Counted from the stretch's first letter, positions 37,064 to 45,136 are shown. The stretch: DNA of 64,000 nucleotides from Clostridium thermosuccinogenes (GCF_002896855.1 NZ_CP021850.1:2691665-2755664); one strand, 5' to 3'. Translations and numbers: made by a program. Notes: generated from the sequence alone by a model not told the origin.

Positions 37064-37372
37064 GATCAGACCCCCAATGTTTTTCTAATTCTTTTACTGA
37101 TCAAGTCTTTAAAACAGCAATAAATATTATGTGTACTATTAATGTTTTTATTCTTTTTGTAAACCTCACTCCGACTCACATAGCCAAGGAGCCGCGCTGA
37201 ATGACATCAAGCCTTCAGCGTATGGGTCTGACAGCAATACAATTGGCAGACATTTTCCTAAATCCATACAGATCCTGCATGCAGTTTGAATCATAATTTG
37301 AAGCAGAACGATGCAATGTAAGAACCTGTGATGGTTTAGAATGTTAATCACTAAAATTCTCTTTCCAGTATC

Positions 37373-37400
37373 ATTATATAATATTCTGCAGTGATGTCAA
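37373..37400 (-). promoter_or_regulatory. Consensus promoter for the murQ-ABC-anmK-nagZ operon
   Basis: Minus-strand TTGACA (37395-37400) and TATAAT (37373-37378) with a 16-base spacer. The start site would be near 37366, leaving about 300 bases of leader before murQ. No obvious palindromic operator was found; the RpiR-type regulator next door is the likely controller. Confidence 0.7.
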
Positions 37401-37470
37401 GCTAATTTTTGAAATTTTTTTTCTTAATGAAATGCAAAATCGACATAATGTTTCAAAAAGCAACTAAAAA

Positions 37471-37493
37471 GAAAGATGGAATTCCCATCTTTC
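37471..37493 (-). terminator. Terminator of the RpiR-family regulator gene
   Basis: GAAAGATGG (37471-37479) pairs with CCATCTTTC (37485-37493) around a 5-nt loop, and on the minus strand TTTTTAG follows. It separates the regulator from the murQ promoter. Confidence 0.85.
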
Positions 37494-37548
37494 TTGAATA
37501 TATCAGTCTTTTGAATTAATATTTCCGATGTGTTTTTAAGAATCACTT

Positions 37549-38412
37549 TTATTTCACATGTTTATCCAGCAGCACATTGTGAGTCTTGTCCAGATACTTT
37601 TTAATGTTCTTATACTCCATGCTGGCAACCCCGGCGAAAAGAATGTCAATTATGGTGAGCATTGCAATTCTTGAACCCATAGCACCGCTTCTTATGGTAA
37701 TTTCCGGTGAGGTAAAAAACAATGCGACATCTGCATTGGCAGATAAAATGTTCTTTCCATAGCGGGTTATTGAAATAACCGAAGCATCGGTTTCCTTAAC
37801 CGTATTCAGTGTATCCACAATTTCAACTGTAGTTCCTGTGTTGGATATCATCACAGCTACATCATCACTGGTAAGCATGCTCGCTGAAGTCAACTGGGAA
37901 TGTCCGTCGGTATATGCATGGCATATTTTGTTGATCCTCATGAACTTCTGCTGTGCATCCTGGCATACAAGCCCCGAAGCACCTATGCCGTAAAACATAA
38001 TTCTATGCGCCTTTCTGAGAAGCTCCACTGCTTTCTCTACAGAATCTCTTTCTATAACCATCAGAGTATCTTCTATAGATCTGCAATTATTCAATGAAAT
38101 GTTCTTAATAATCGTATCAAGATCATCCCCGGGCTGAATATCGGTATACTCTTTTCCGCTGTCCTGCGCTCTGGAGGCAATCTCGGCAGATATGCTCACC
38201 ACAAATTGCCTGTAACCTTCAAAGCCCAAGGTTTTGCATAGGCGCACCACGGAAGCATCACTGGTTTTGCTTTTCATAGCCAGCTTGCTGACTGAATAGC
38301 GAGGAACGTCCTCCGGAAAAGCCAGTACATACTCCGCCACCTTTCTTTCCGCAGGAGTAAGGCTTTCTTTGATTTCTCGCAGCTTCAGCAGTACATTGTC
38401 TATTGCGGCCAT
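37549..38412 (-). CDS. RpiR/MurR-family transcriptional regulator
   Basis: A 287-residue regulator: an N-terminal HTH_6 domain (LTPAERKVAEYVLAFPEDVP, SVSKLAMKSKTSDASVVRLC) and a C-terminal SIS sugar-phosphate-binding domain (HRIMFYGIGASGLVCQDA, DVAVMISNTGTTVEIVDTL). Family members respond to phosphosugars; MurR of Escherichia coli, which controls murQP, senses MurNAc-6-phosphate. Its position just upstream of murQ, on the same strand but with its own terminator, makes it the probable regulator of this operon. Confidence 0.92.
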   Translation of the reverse strand: MAAIDNVLLKLREIKESLTPAERKVAEYVLAFPEDVPRYSVSKLAMKSKTSDASVVRLCKTLGFEGYRQFVVSISAEIASRAQDSGKEYTDIQPGDDLDTIIKNISLNNCRSIEDTLMVIERDSVEKAVELLRKAHRIMFYGIGASGLVCQDAQQKFMRINKICHAYTDGHSQLTSASMLTSDDVAVMISNTGTTVEIVDTLNTVKETDASVISITRYGKNILSANADVALFFTSPEITIRSGAMGSRIAMLTIIDILFAGVASMEYKNIKKYLDKTHNVLLDKHVK

Positions 38413-38648
38413 GTATTATACTTCCTTTCCCATACTCACACCGGAGTCATGCATTATAAATTTATAATTAGATTATACACTTTTGCATCAATATTTCAAT
38501 GTACTTCTTCCTCTTTGAATTAATTTTTTTCCGCCCAGGCTGCGCCATTATTCAGTTATACACACTTTTCAAGGTTTCTTTATGAGTTTAACTCCTTACT
38601 GTCATCGCCAGTCCTTCAGAAAAATGGCTGTAAAGCGTTCTCAGCCGC

Positions 38649-39215
38649 TTAACCGGCAATTTCAGCTTCCGATTCATGGACAGCCTGTGCAACCTGAACC
38701 ACTACTTCATTCTGTCTGGACAGGAGCTTTATGCCTTCGGGCAGGACAATGTCTCCCATTACGAGAGTACTACCTTCTTTCATTAATGAAACATCCACCT
38801 CTATATATTCGGGCAAATCTTTCAATATACCCTGGATCACTATTTCATTCCTGTTGATATTTAAAACCAGGTTATTTTTCAAGAGATACTCCTTTCCTTT
38901 AAACTTAAGAGGCACTTTTACTTTCACAAGCCTGTCCTCGGAAGAAGCATAAAACTCAATATGAATAGGATTTTTAATTATCGGATCCCTCTCTATGTTC
39001 TTTATGACACAGGACAGCTCGCTGTCATTAATTTTCACCTTGGTTTTGGAACCTATGAAATGGTCTTTCAAGAACCTGTTCAGTTCCTTCTCTTCGATCT
39101 GGATATCGATATTGCGTTCAACTCCTGGTCCATAGATGCTGCAGGGAACATAACCCTGTTTTCTGATTCTTTTTGCGCAATCCGTCCTTTCCATAGCTTT
39201 TAGCGAAGTAATCAT
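38649..39215 (-). CDS. Ribosomal protein bL25 (Ctc/TL5 family), copy 1
   Basis: A 188-residue bL25 of the long Ctc/TL5 type. The N-terminal 5S rRNA-binding domain starts at SLKAMERTDCAKRIRKQGYV and includes the IYGPG motif; the C-terminal beta domain includes IHIEFYASSEDRLVKVKVPL and KDLPEYIEVDVSLM. It binds 5S rRNA in the 50S central protuberance, and Ctc forms are often stress-induced. About four residues in five match the second copy 1.3 kb upstream. AGGAGGG precedes the ATG. The upstream non-coding sequence is also duplicated. Confidence 0.92.
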   Translation of the reverse strand: MITSLKAMERTDCAKRIRKQGYVPCSIYGPGVERNIDIQIEEKELNRFLKDHFIGSKTKVKINDSELSCVIKNIERDPIIKNPIHIEFYASSEDRLVKVKVPLKFKGKEYLLKNNLVLNINRNEIVIQGILKDLPEYIEVDVSLMKEGSTLVMGDIVLPEGIKLLSRQNEVVVQVAQAVHESEAEIAG

Positions 39216-39417
39216 AAATCAATCCCTCCTGTTTTATCCTTTGTCCTTATTCTTAATCCACATTTCAAATGCCGCTTTTGCGGCATGCGAAGGTTTTCAG
39301 CTTAAGCAATTCCGCTGTCCAAATTTTCCTTCTTCTCCATTGCTAATTTTGCACCAATATTCCCCGGCTTATTCGTCGGCTCCGGATATTTTTTAAGTAT
39401 GATGTTATATATGTATA
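38649..39417 (-). repeat. Segmental duplication, copy 1 (bL25 plus upstream flank)
   Basis: This block aligns along its length with 39982-40743: the bL25 gene, its upstream non-coding stretch (tttgtcctt, gaaggttttcagctt, gcacca phrases in the same order), and a fragment corresponding to the last codons and stop of the glycan gene at 40701. Here that fragment carries an extra A that shifts its frame, so copy 1 is the derived copy. Confidence 0.8.
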
Positions 39418-39483
39418 GCAGCTAATAACATTCACAAAATTGCATCTGTTTACATAACATTATTATGTACGGAGGTGTTATTT

Positions 39484-39768
39484 ATGCATTCACATTCCTT
39501 TTCAGGTTATACTTCATATAATAATGGCCATAGGCATTATTATATGGGAATGACAAGCATCAGTCCTGATGTTCCGGGACATATTCATTATATGGCCGGA
39601 TATACCTCTTTTGATGACGGCCACACTCATGCCTACCGGTCTGCCACCGGACCGGCCATATATATTGGCAGCATGCACTACCATGGGTACAGAGGAACGA
39701 CCGGGATAGCAGATCGGCACACCCATAACTATGATGGAAGAACATCATCTTACTATGGAATGCACTAG
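39484..39768 (+). CDS. YmaF-family small His/Tyr/Gly-rich protein
   Basis: A 94-residue protein with about 16 His and many Tyr and Gly. It consists of three repeats of the type HxHxxxGxTSxxNGHxHxYxGxT: SHSFSGYTSYNNGHRHYYMG, GHIHYMAGYTSFDDGHTHAY and MHYHGYRGTTGIADRHTHNY. YmaF-family proteins occur in Bacilli and Clostridia, and their function is unknown; the paired His suggest metal binding, and a spore or surface role is possible. The GTG at 39475 belongs to the GGAGGTG ribosome binding site; the ATG at 39484 is the start. A terminator follows. It lies between the two bL25 copies on the opposite strand. Confidence 0.85.
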   Translation: MHSHSFSGYTSYNNGHRHYYMGMTSISPDVPGHIHYMAGYTSFDDGHTHAYRSATGPAIYIGSMHYHGYRGTTGIADRHTHNYDGRTSSYYGMH

Positions 39769-39801
39769 AAAATCCTCCTCCAAAGGAATGAACAGTATAT
39801 A

Positions 39802-39836
39802 AAAATAGCTGCTCATCAAGAGCAGCTATTTTGTTT
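39802..39836 (+). terminator. Terminator after the YmaF-family gene
   Basis: AAAATAGCTGCTC (39802-39814) and GAGCAGCTATTTT (39820-39832) form a perfect 13-bp stem with a 5-nt loop and a T-rich tail. It would also work on the minus strand for bL25 copy 2. Confidence 0.88.
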
Positions 39837-39981
39837 TGGGTTAGTTTATTGATCAGAATAAATGATTGCTATTTTCGAAAGGAGTCAAGGCACACAATAT
39901 TTCGCTTATTTTGTTTATATTAAAGAGTTTGCTTGTAATTGTGCAATCATTTCAAACAAGCCATTCCGTCGATTATATAAA

Positions 39982-40545
39982 TCAGGCAATTTCATCCTCC
40001 GATTCATGGGCAGCCACAGCAGCCTGAACCACTATTTCATCCTTCCTGGACAGGAGCCTGATGCCTTCCGGCAGAGCAATATCCCCCATTGCAATTGTGC
40101 TGCCGTCTTCCATCGACGAAACATCTACCTCTATAAATTCAGGCAGATCTTTCAATATACCCTGGATCTCTACTTCATTCCTGTTGATGTTCAAAACCAG
40201 GTTATTTTTCAAGAGCAGTTCCTTTCCTTTAAACTTAAGAGGCACTTTTACTTTTACAAGCTTGTCTTCGGAGGAAGCATAAAATTCAATATGAATAGGC
40301 CTTTTGTTTATCGAATCCCGGTCTATGCTCTTTATGACGCAGGGCAGCTCGCTGTCATTAATTTTCACCTTGGTTTTGGAGCCTATGGAATGGCTTTTCA
40401 GGAACTTGTTCACTTCCTTCTCTTCGATTTGAATTTCAAGATTGTGTTCAACTCCTGGTCCATAAATACTGCAAGGAACGTAACCTTGCTTTCTGACCTT
40501 TTTTGCGCATTCCTTCCTTTCCATAGCTTTTAACAAAGTAATCAT
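39982..40545 (-). CDS. Ribosomal protein bL25 (Ctc/TL5 family), copy 2
   Basis: A 187-residue paralogue of the gene at 38649-39215 with the same domains (LLKAMERKECAKKVRKQGYV, IYGPG, KVPLKFKGKELLLKNNLVLN, KDLPEFIEVDVSSM). Both copies are full length, with the two-domain Ctc layout, and have good ribosome binding sites, so both may be expressed. It lies about 155 bases downstream of the (alpha/alpha)6 gene on the same strand. Because the neighbouring gene is intact here and only a fragment of it accompanies copy 1, this is probably the parental location. Confidence 0.92.
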   Translation of the reverse strand: MITLLKAMERKECAKKVRKQGYVPCSIYGPGVEHNLEIQIEEKEVNKFLKSHSIGSKTKVKINDSELPCVIKSIDRDSINKRPIHIEFYASSEDKLVKVKVPLKFKGKELLLKNNLVLNINRNEVEIQGILKDLPEFIEVDVSSMEDGSTIAMGDIALPEGIRLLSRKDEIVVQAAVAAHESEDEIA

Positions 40546-40743
40546 AGATTGATCCCCCCCATTTCATCCTTTGTCCTTGATTTTATTCAAATTCTCAACA
40601 CTTCTTTTTATGGCTATGCAAAGGTTTTCAGCTTCAATCGCTCCCCTTTGCCAAAATATTTTTCTTTTTCCACTGCCATTTTGGCACCAGCTTTTCTGGA
40701 TTATTCATTGGCTTCAGATATTTTCAAATACGATATTACATAT
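39982..40743 (-). repeat. Segmental duplication, copy 2 (bL25 plus upstream flank)
   Basis: Partner of 38649-39417. It includes bL25 copy 2, the 155-base upstream gap, and the 3' end of the (alpha/alpha)6-barrel gene (LISYVISYLKISEANE and stop). The two copies are offset by about 1.33 kb, and the YmaF-family gene with its flanks fills the interval. Confidence 0.8.
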
Positions 40744-41714
40744 GAAATGAGGCTTTCAGCTCCCTTGTTCAGATTCACTCCATCATAGGTAAGTCCATCA
40801 AAGCAGCCTCCGGTTTCCCTGTCAACAAGGCTGATTCCCTTAGTGTTGGCACCCTCATACCATTCATGGCACCTTTTTGCCTTTTGCAGGTATTTCCTTT
40901 TACCTGTCGCCTTATAGGCTTCCAGATAGGTCAGTACTGATTCACAGGCTTCCACCGGCTGTTCATCGAACTCAGCCGGACGCTCGCCCTTCAAAAGCCA
41001 CCCATTGCATCCCACCGGCTTGAAGTATCCGTCCTTGAAGGTTACTCTTTCAAGAAACTCCAGGCTTTCCTCCGCCACATCCAGGAATTTCTTTTCTCCG
41101 GTGACCTGATATGCAGCTATAAGGGACCAGGGAATGACGCTGTTGCAATATGCCACTATATCCTCAAACCATTTCCACTCTCCATCCCTGGACTCCTCAT
41201 AATGGCGGCAGAGGGACCGGGATAAATCAAAAACGAGATTTCTTGCCTCTTCGCCTTCAAGGTAAGAAAGACCTATGGCGGAGTATGCTTTTGCCCTCGG
41301 TGAATTTAGGGAGGTTGCATGGGGCATGGCATTCTTTAAAATATGCAAAAGGCTGTGTTTAACTCCCTGAGGCGTATGTTCATTGGAAACAGCAAAACCC
41401 AGCGCCCACAGGCACCTTCCGAAGCAGTCTTCCGATCCTTCCTCTTCGAGCCATTTCCTGTCATATCCCATAAAGTTTCTGAATTTGCCTTTTTCATTTT
41501 GAGCATTTAAAATGAAGGAAGAATACCGGTATATAAGATCCATATATTTCTTCTTTTTATATCTCTCATACAGCATTATTGCCATAATCAATGCCCTGGC
41601 ATTGTCATCGGTGGTATAGCCATGCTTAGGGTCCGGCAAAGAATATTTTGAGTGCTGCAGCATTCCGGTATCATCCGTCATCCGGAAGATGTGGTCATCC
41701 TTTAAAACATCCAT
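40701..41714 (-). CDS. (alpha/alpha)6-barrel glycosidase-like protein of a glycan operon
   Basis: About 337 residues, all-helical, resembling (alpha/alpha)6-barrel glycosidase-like proteins linked to GT4 enzymes. Motifs are HIFRMTDDTGMLQHSKYSLP, HGYTTDDNARALIMAIMLYE, SPRAKAYSAIGLSYLEG and EFDEQPVEACESVLTYLEAY. No signal peptide. Acidic clusters (TTDDNARAL, EFDEQPVEA) may be catalytic, but no reaction is established. The ATG at 41735 overlaps the GT4 stop but lacks a ribosome binding site; the ATG at 41714, nine bases after GGAGGGG, is chosen. The gene end is duplicated in the L25 segment downstream. Confidence 0.75.
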   Translation of the reverse strand: MDVLKDDHIFRMTDDTGMLQHSKYSLPDPKHGYTTDDNARALIMAIMLYERYKKKKYMDLIYRYSSFILNAQNEKGKFRNFMGYDRKWLEEEGSEDCFGRCLWALGFAVSNEHTPQGVKHSLLHILKNAMPHATSLNSPRAKAYSAIGLSYLEGEEARNLVFDLSRSLCRHYEESRDGEWKWFEDIVAYCNSVIPWSLIAAYQVTGEKKFLDVAEESLEFLERVTFKDGYFKPVGCNGWLLKGERPAEFDEQPVEACESVLTYLEAYKATGKRKYLQKAKRCHEWYEGANTKGISLVDRETGGCFDGLTYDGVNLNKGAESLISYVISYLKISEANE

Positions 41715-41731
41715 GGAACAGAGCCCCTCCA

Positions 41732-42907
41732 TCATACCACCATGCTGTCTGAAAACTTCAGCTCTTCAAGGGTGTCTATAAATAGCTTGGTATAATGATT
41801 TGCAATATTTCTCCACATCATCGTCCTGCCAACACTCAAAGTTTTTCTTTCCATTTCCTTCTTGGCTTCGGGGTTATCCAGCACATACATGATGCGATTT
41901 GCCAGCGAATCCGCATCTCTGAAATCTGCCAAAAGACCTCTGCCGTCTGCCAGCATTTCTTTCGCATAGCTGTATGGAGTGGATACGATAACCCTTCCAT
42001 ATCCGACGGCATAAGCTAGAGTTCCGCTAACAGCCTGATCTTTTCCAAGGTACGGTGTCATGTATATGTCCGACAGCTGGAGGTAGCGTATGATTTCATC
42101 CTTGGTAAGATATTTGTCCACGAACCTAACATGTTCTCTGATACCAAGCTTGTCTACCATTTCCACCAGCTTCTCCCTGTATGCTTCTCCCGATTCCTTT
42201 TTAACGCAGGGATGAGTCTGGCCTAGTATCAGATAGACAATATCCTTATGCTTCCTTGCCACCTTCGCAATAGCTTCAATTCCATACTCCAGTCCTTTTC
42301 CCGGACTTATGAGTCCAAAGGTGCTGACAACCCTGCGGCCTGAAAGACCATATTTTTCTTTCAGCTTCTCCCTTGATTCCAGGATTCTGTCAGGTACGCC
42401 ATGGTGTATCACTTCTATCTTTGAAGTAGCAATATCATAGACGCTTTCCAGGATGGGCCTGGTGTTTTTTGCCATAGTTACAATCTTTGCGCTTTTTTTG
42501 CCCAGCAGTCTCAATATCTCCTTCTGTTTTTCCGACGGATCAGGGAGCACAGTATGTAGCGTTGTGACAATAGGTATTTGCAGCCTGTCAACAAGATCAA
42601 GGATGTACTCCCCTGCTTCTCCCCCAAAAATGCCATATTCGTGTTCTATCACAAGCAGTTCTATTGTGGAATTATTGATAGCTTTTGCTGTGTTTATATA
42701 GCTCTCCCTGTCATGCTGCCAAAGCTCCATGACAACCCTGTCGCTGTAGCTGTAATCATTATTGCTCACAGCAACAACCTTCGGATTGCTCAAAAGCTCG
42801 ACCTTGTCAAGCTCCCTTGCTAAATCCTGGGTAAAGGTTGCCAGGCCGCATTCCCTGGGAGGGTAAGTGCTCAAAAATGCCACATTGCGTATTCTATTTG
42901 AAACCAT
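41732..42907 (-). CDS. GT4-family glycosyltransferase
   Basis: About 391 residues, GT-B fold. The N-terminal domain opens VAFLSTYPPRECGLATFTQD, with the Gly-rich loop and later VIEHEYGIFGGEAGEY. The C-terminal domain has VVSTFGLISPGKGLEYGIEA, VYLILGQTHP, the DIYMTPYLGKDQAVSGTLAY donor-binding EX7E-like region and VIVSTPYSYAKEML. It would transfer a sugar from a nucleotide donor with retention. The neighbouring nucleotidyltransferase suggests GDP-mannose or a related donor. The start is the ATG after AGGAGG; the track's upstream ATG overlaps the intercistronic hairpin. Confidence 0.88.
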   Translation of the reverse strand: MVSNRIRNVAFLSTYPPRECGLATFTQDLARELDKVELLSNPKVVAVSNNDYSYSDRVVMELWQHDRESYINTAKAINNSTIELLVIEHEYGIFGGEAGEYILDLVDRLQIPIVTTLHTVLPDPSEKQKEILRLLGKKSAKIVTMAKNTRPILESVYDIATSKIEVIHHGVPDRILESREKLKEKYGLSGRRVVSTFGLISPGKGLEYGIEAIAKVARKHKDIVYLILGQTHPCVKKESGEAYREKLVEMVDKLGIREHVRFVDKYLTKDEIIRYLQLSDIYMTPYLGKDQAVSGTLAYAVGYGRVIVSTPYSYAKEMLADGRGLLADFRDADSLANRIMYVLDNPEAKKEMERKTLSVGRTMMWRNIANHYTKLFIDTLEELKFSDSMVV

Positions 42908-42933
42908 CTCAAAACCTCCTATCTGATTGCAAA

Positions 42934-42952
42934 GGGACATCGTCAATGTCCC
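42934..42952 (-). promoter_or_regulatory. Small stem-loop between nucleotidyltransferase and GT4 genes
   Basis: GGGACAT pairs with ATGTCCC around a 5-nt loop in the gap between the two genes. There is no T-run; it may be an mRNA-processing or stabilising loop. Confidence 0.4.
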
Positions 42953-42974
42953 CTATTGCCACTTAAGCTTTTTT

Positions 42975-44018
42975 CTATACCGCTATAGGATGACTGAATT
43001 TATCAGTCAAAATGGCATTGTACTTTTCGCTGTTTCTATCAACCCTGCAGTTGGACATGACCACTGAGTTTATCAACGATGCGCCGCTTCCAACATTAAC
43101 ATTGTCCCAAACCACGCTTCCGATTACCTTTGCTCCCATTCCTACAGAAGAGTTATGGCACAGTACGGTATAGGGACCAACTACAGCAAAGGCCCCTATT
43201 TCAACATTGTCCCCTATATATACAGGCCCAGCTATTCTTGCTCCATGGCTTATCTTTGCTGTATTGCTTATACACTGCGGATTTTTATTAAAGTCATGAC
43301 TGCCAATTTTCAAAGTTCCCCCAAGGATGTCCTTGTGAGCCTTGAGATATTTTCCAGGTGTACCAAGGTCAAGCCAATAGGAGCAGCGGTTATATGCCGC
43401 CAGCTTAAATCCCTTTTGAAGGAGCATGGGAAATATCTCCCGCTCAATGGACACTGCCCTGCCGGAAGGAATTTCCTCCAAAAGCTCCGGCTCAAATATA
43501 TATACCCCGGCATTGATCAGATTGGAGCTGCTTTCGTGGGGTTGAGGTTTTTCCTTAAAAGTAGTAATGAAGCCATTTTCATCATGCTCAATCACCCCGT
43601 AAGCTGACGGATTTTCCACCTGTGTTACTGCAATGGTTGCCAGAGCTCCTTTTTCCTTATGAAAACGTATCATTTCAGAAATATCGATATCACTTAATAT
43701 ATCAGCATTGAACACCAGAAAGGTATCATCGAAAAAGCTTTGGGCATTTTTAATTGCTCCTGCAGTACCCAAAGGCACATCCTCGGAGATATAGCTGATT
43801 CCTATTCCCAGCTTTCTCCCGTCCTCAAAGTACTTTTCGATTTTGTGAGATTTGTAGCATGTGCTTAAGACAACTTCATCAACACCATGCTTCTTCAAAT
43901 TTTCAATATTTCTTTCCAACAGAGGCTTACCCATTATCGGCACCATCGGCTTGGGTAAGTCGTTTGTTATTGGCTTTAAACGGGTACCAAACCCACCTGC
44001 CAAGAATAATGCCTTCAT
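42975..44018 (-). CDS. Sugar nucleotidyltransferase (mannose-1-phosphate guanylyltransferase-like)
   Basis: About 347 residues. The N-terminal nucleotidyltransferase domain opens with the signature MKALFLAGGFGTRLKPITND, LPKPMVPIMGKPLLERNIEN, then EDVPLGTAGAIKNAQ and the metal-binding VFNADILSDID. The C-terminal left-handed beta-helix has hexapeptide repeats (ARIAGPVYIGDNVEIGAFAV, GAKVIGSVVWDNVNVGSGAS). It activates a sugar 1-phosphate with NTP; similarity is to GDP-mannose pyrophosphorylase-type enzymes, but dTDP- or UDP-sugars cannot be excluded. GTG at 44024 lies within the leader; the ATG after AGGAGGAGTGCAC is chosen. Its 5' region is the CIRCE-linked non-coding stretch. Confidence 0.88.
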   Translation of the reverse strand: MKALFLAGGFGTRLKPITNDLPKPMVPIMGKPLLERNIENLKKHGVDEVVLSTCYKSHKIEKYFEDGRKLGIGISYISEDVPLGTAGAIKNAQSFFDDTFLVFNADILSDIDISEMIRFHKEKGALATIAVTQVENPSAYGVIEHDENGFITTFKEKPQPHESSSNLINAGVYIFEPELLEEIPSGRAVSIEREIFPMLLQKGFKLAAYNRCSYWLDLGTPGKYLKAHKDILGGTLKIGSHDFNKNPQCISNTAKISHGARIAGPVYIGDNVEIGAFAVVGPYTVLCHNSSVGMGAKVIGSVVWDNVNVGSGASLINSVVMSNCRVDRNSEKYNAILTDKFSHPIAV

Positions 44019-44169
44019 GTGCACTCCTCCTAATTGTATATTTTTGAATTTTTAAATGATGTATTTTTAAGATATATAAATTAATTTACTGTGCTTGCAT
44101 TTTTGATAGCATAGTTTCGATTTAGAGACAGAAATGATAACCGATTATTAGCTTTTAGTAGATCAAGAT

Positions 44170-44570
44170 GGTCATTGATAAAATTCACTTTTTTAAATTA
44201 TTGAATCATTAGGTAGCAAAAATCTGATCATTTATAAACAGGCAGCTACCAGTGAAATTTGCCAAGTGATAAAATTAATGAATTTTGCTTCATACCTGGC
44301 TTAATATTATCAATAGTAAAACTATATTATTTTTTCTATAGGTAGCTATCGATGAAACTCGCAAAATTAAAATTATCGAGATTATATCGACAGCAAAAAT
44401 TAATTCGTTTATATAAAAGGCGGCAATCGATGAAATTCACCAAGTAAGTAATTAAAGAATTTTCGTTCTTATACTTGGCTCATTATATCGATAGCAAAAA
44501 TTAAATTAATTGCATTATAAGGTGGCTATCGATGAAATTTGTTATATAAAAATGAGCGAATTATAATCCT
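44170..44570. repeat. Array of five degenerate hairpin units
   Basis: Units begin near 44170, 44239, 44341, 44418 and 44521. The shared phrases are GGYRGCTATCGATGAAATT at the left and ATATCGATAGCAAAAATTA at the right. The best copy (44418-44504) has CCAAGTA and TACTTGG arms inside outer ATCGAT arms, so each unit can fold as a hairpin of 60-90 nt. Spacing alternates between about 100 and 75 bases. The unit is non-coding on both strands and unlike a CRISPR array, since the repeats vary and no unique spacers exist. Confidence 0.65.
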
Positions 44571-44832
44571 GATAAAGGACCAAACAAATCCCTGCATTGA
44601 GGTAATTCGCCTTATCCTTCCCTCCGATAATATGGCTGCCGCATCTTAAAAATAGATAATAGAGAAATACGGCTTACCATATTAGCCAGCGTTGGACTAA
44701 ATAAAATTTGAAATTTTAGATTACGCCGTCCGTATCTCTAAACTTACCACAATGCTATCTTAAATTAGCCAGCACACCAAATTAAAATATATTTCAGACA
44801 TTTTATTGTGAAAGAATAGGATTATAGTAAAC

Positions 44833-44898
44833 CTAACTGAAAGTTCCCTTTAGAAATATCGCCAAAATCAGCAAACTATGCCTCAAATTATTTGTCAT
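44833..44898 (-). CDS. Possible small ORF in the CIRCE-linked leader
   Basis: ATG at 44898 opens 21 codons (MTNNLRHSLLILAIFLKGTFS) preceded by AAAGGGGTG with an eight-base spacer, a good ribosome binding site in otherwise non-coding DNA. The peptide is short and hydrophobic, like small membrane peptides. There is no family match and no other evidence of translation. Confidence 0.25.
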   Translation of the reverse strand: MTNNLRHSLLILAIFLKGTFS

Positions 44899-45076
44899 CA
44901 GCGTTTCACCCCTTTATACTTTCACCAGTAATTAAGATTTCCAGTATAAATTGGGCTTGGATTCAAGTAAGCAAAAAAGCGCTTTAAATTTCCTTCTAGT
45001 CTTAGATATAATATCAATAACGAATTAACGCTATAAATAAAATATCATAAAATAAAAGGAATATTAAAACGCTTTG

Positions 45077-45136
45077 TTAGCACTCATAATTACTGAGTGC
45101 TAGTAATTATTATAAAGAGTTGTTTTATTTTGTCAA
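45077..45136 (-). promoter_or_regulatory. Consensus promoter with CIRCE (HrcA) heat-shock operator
   Basis: Minus-strand TTGACA (45131-45136) and TATAAT (45109-45114) with a 16-base spacer. Directly downstream is TTAGCACTC-N9-GAGTGCTAG (45077-45103), which matches the CIRCE consensus (GAGTGCTAA right arm) at 17 of 18 arm positions. CIRCE is bound by HrcA and normally controls groESL or hrcA-grpE-dnaK-dnaJ. Here it points into non-coding DNA and, 1.06 kb on, the nucleotidyltransferase operon. Confidence 0.85.

Noticed and set aside
44170-44570. Possible CRISPR array
   Set aside because: Repeats are diverged, 60-90 bases long, and without unique spacers of constant length; no cas genes are in the window.
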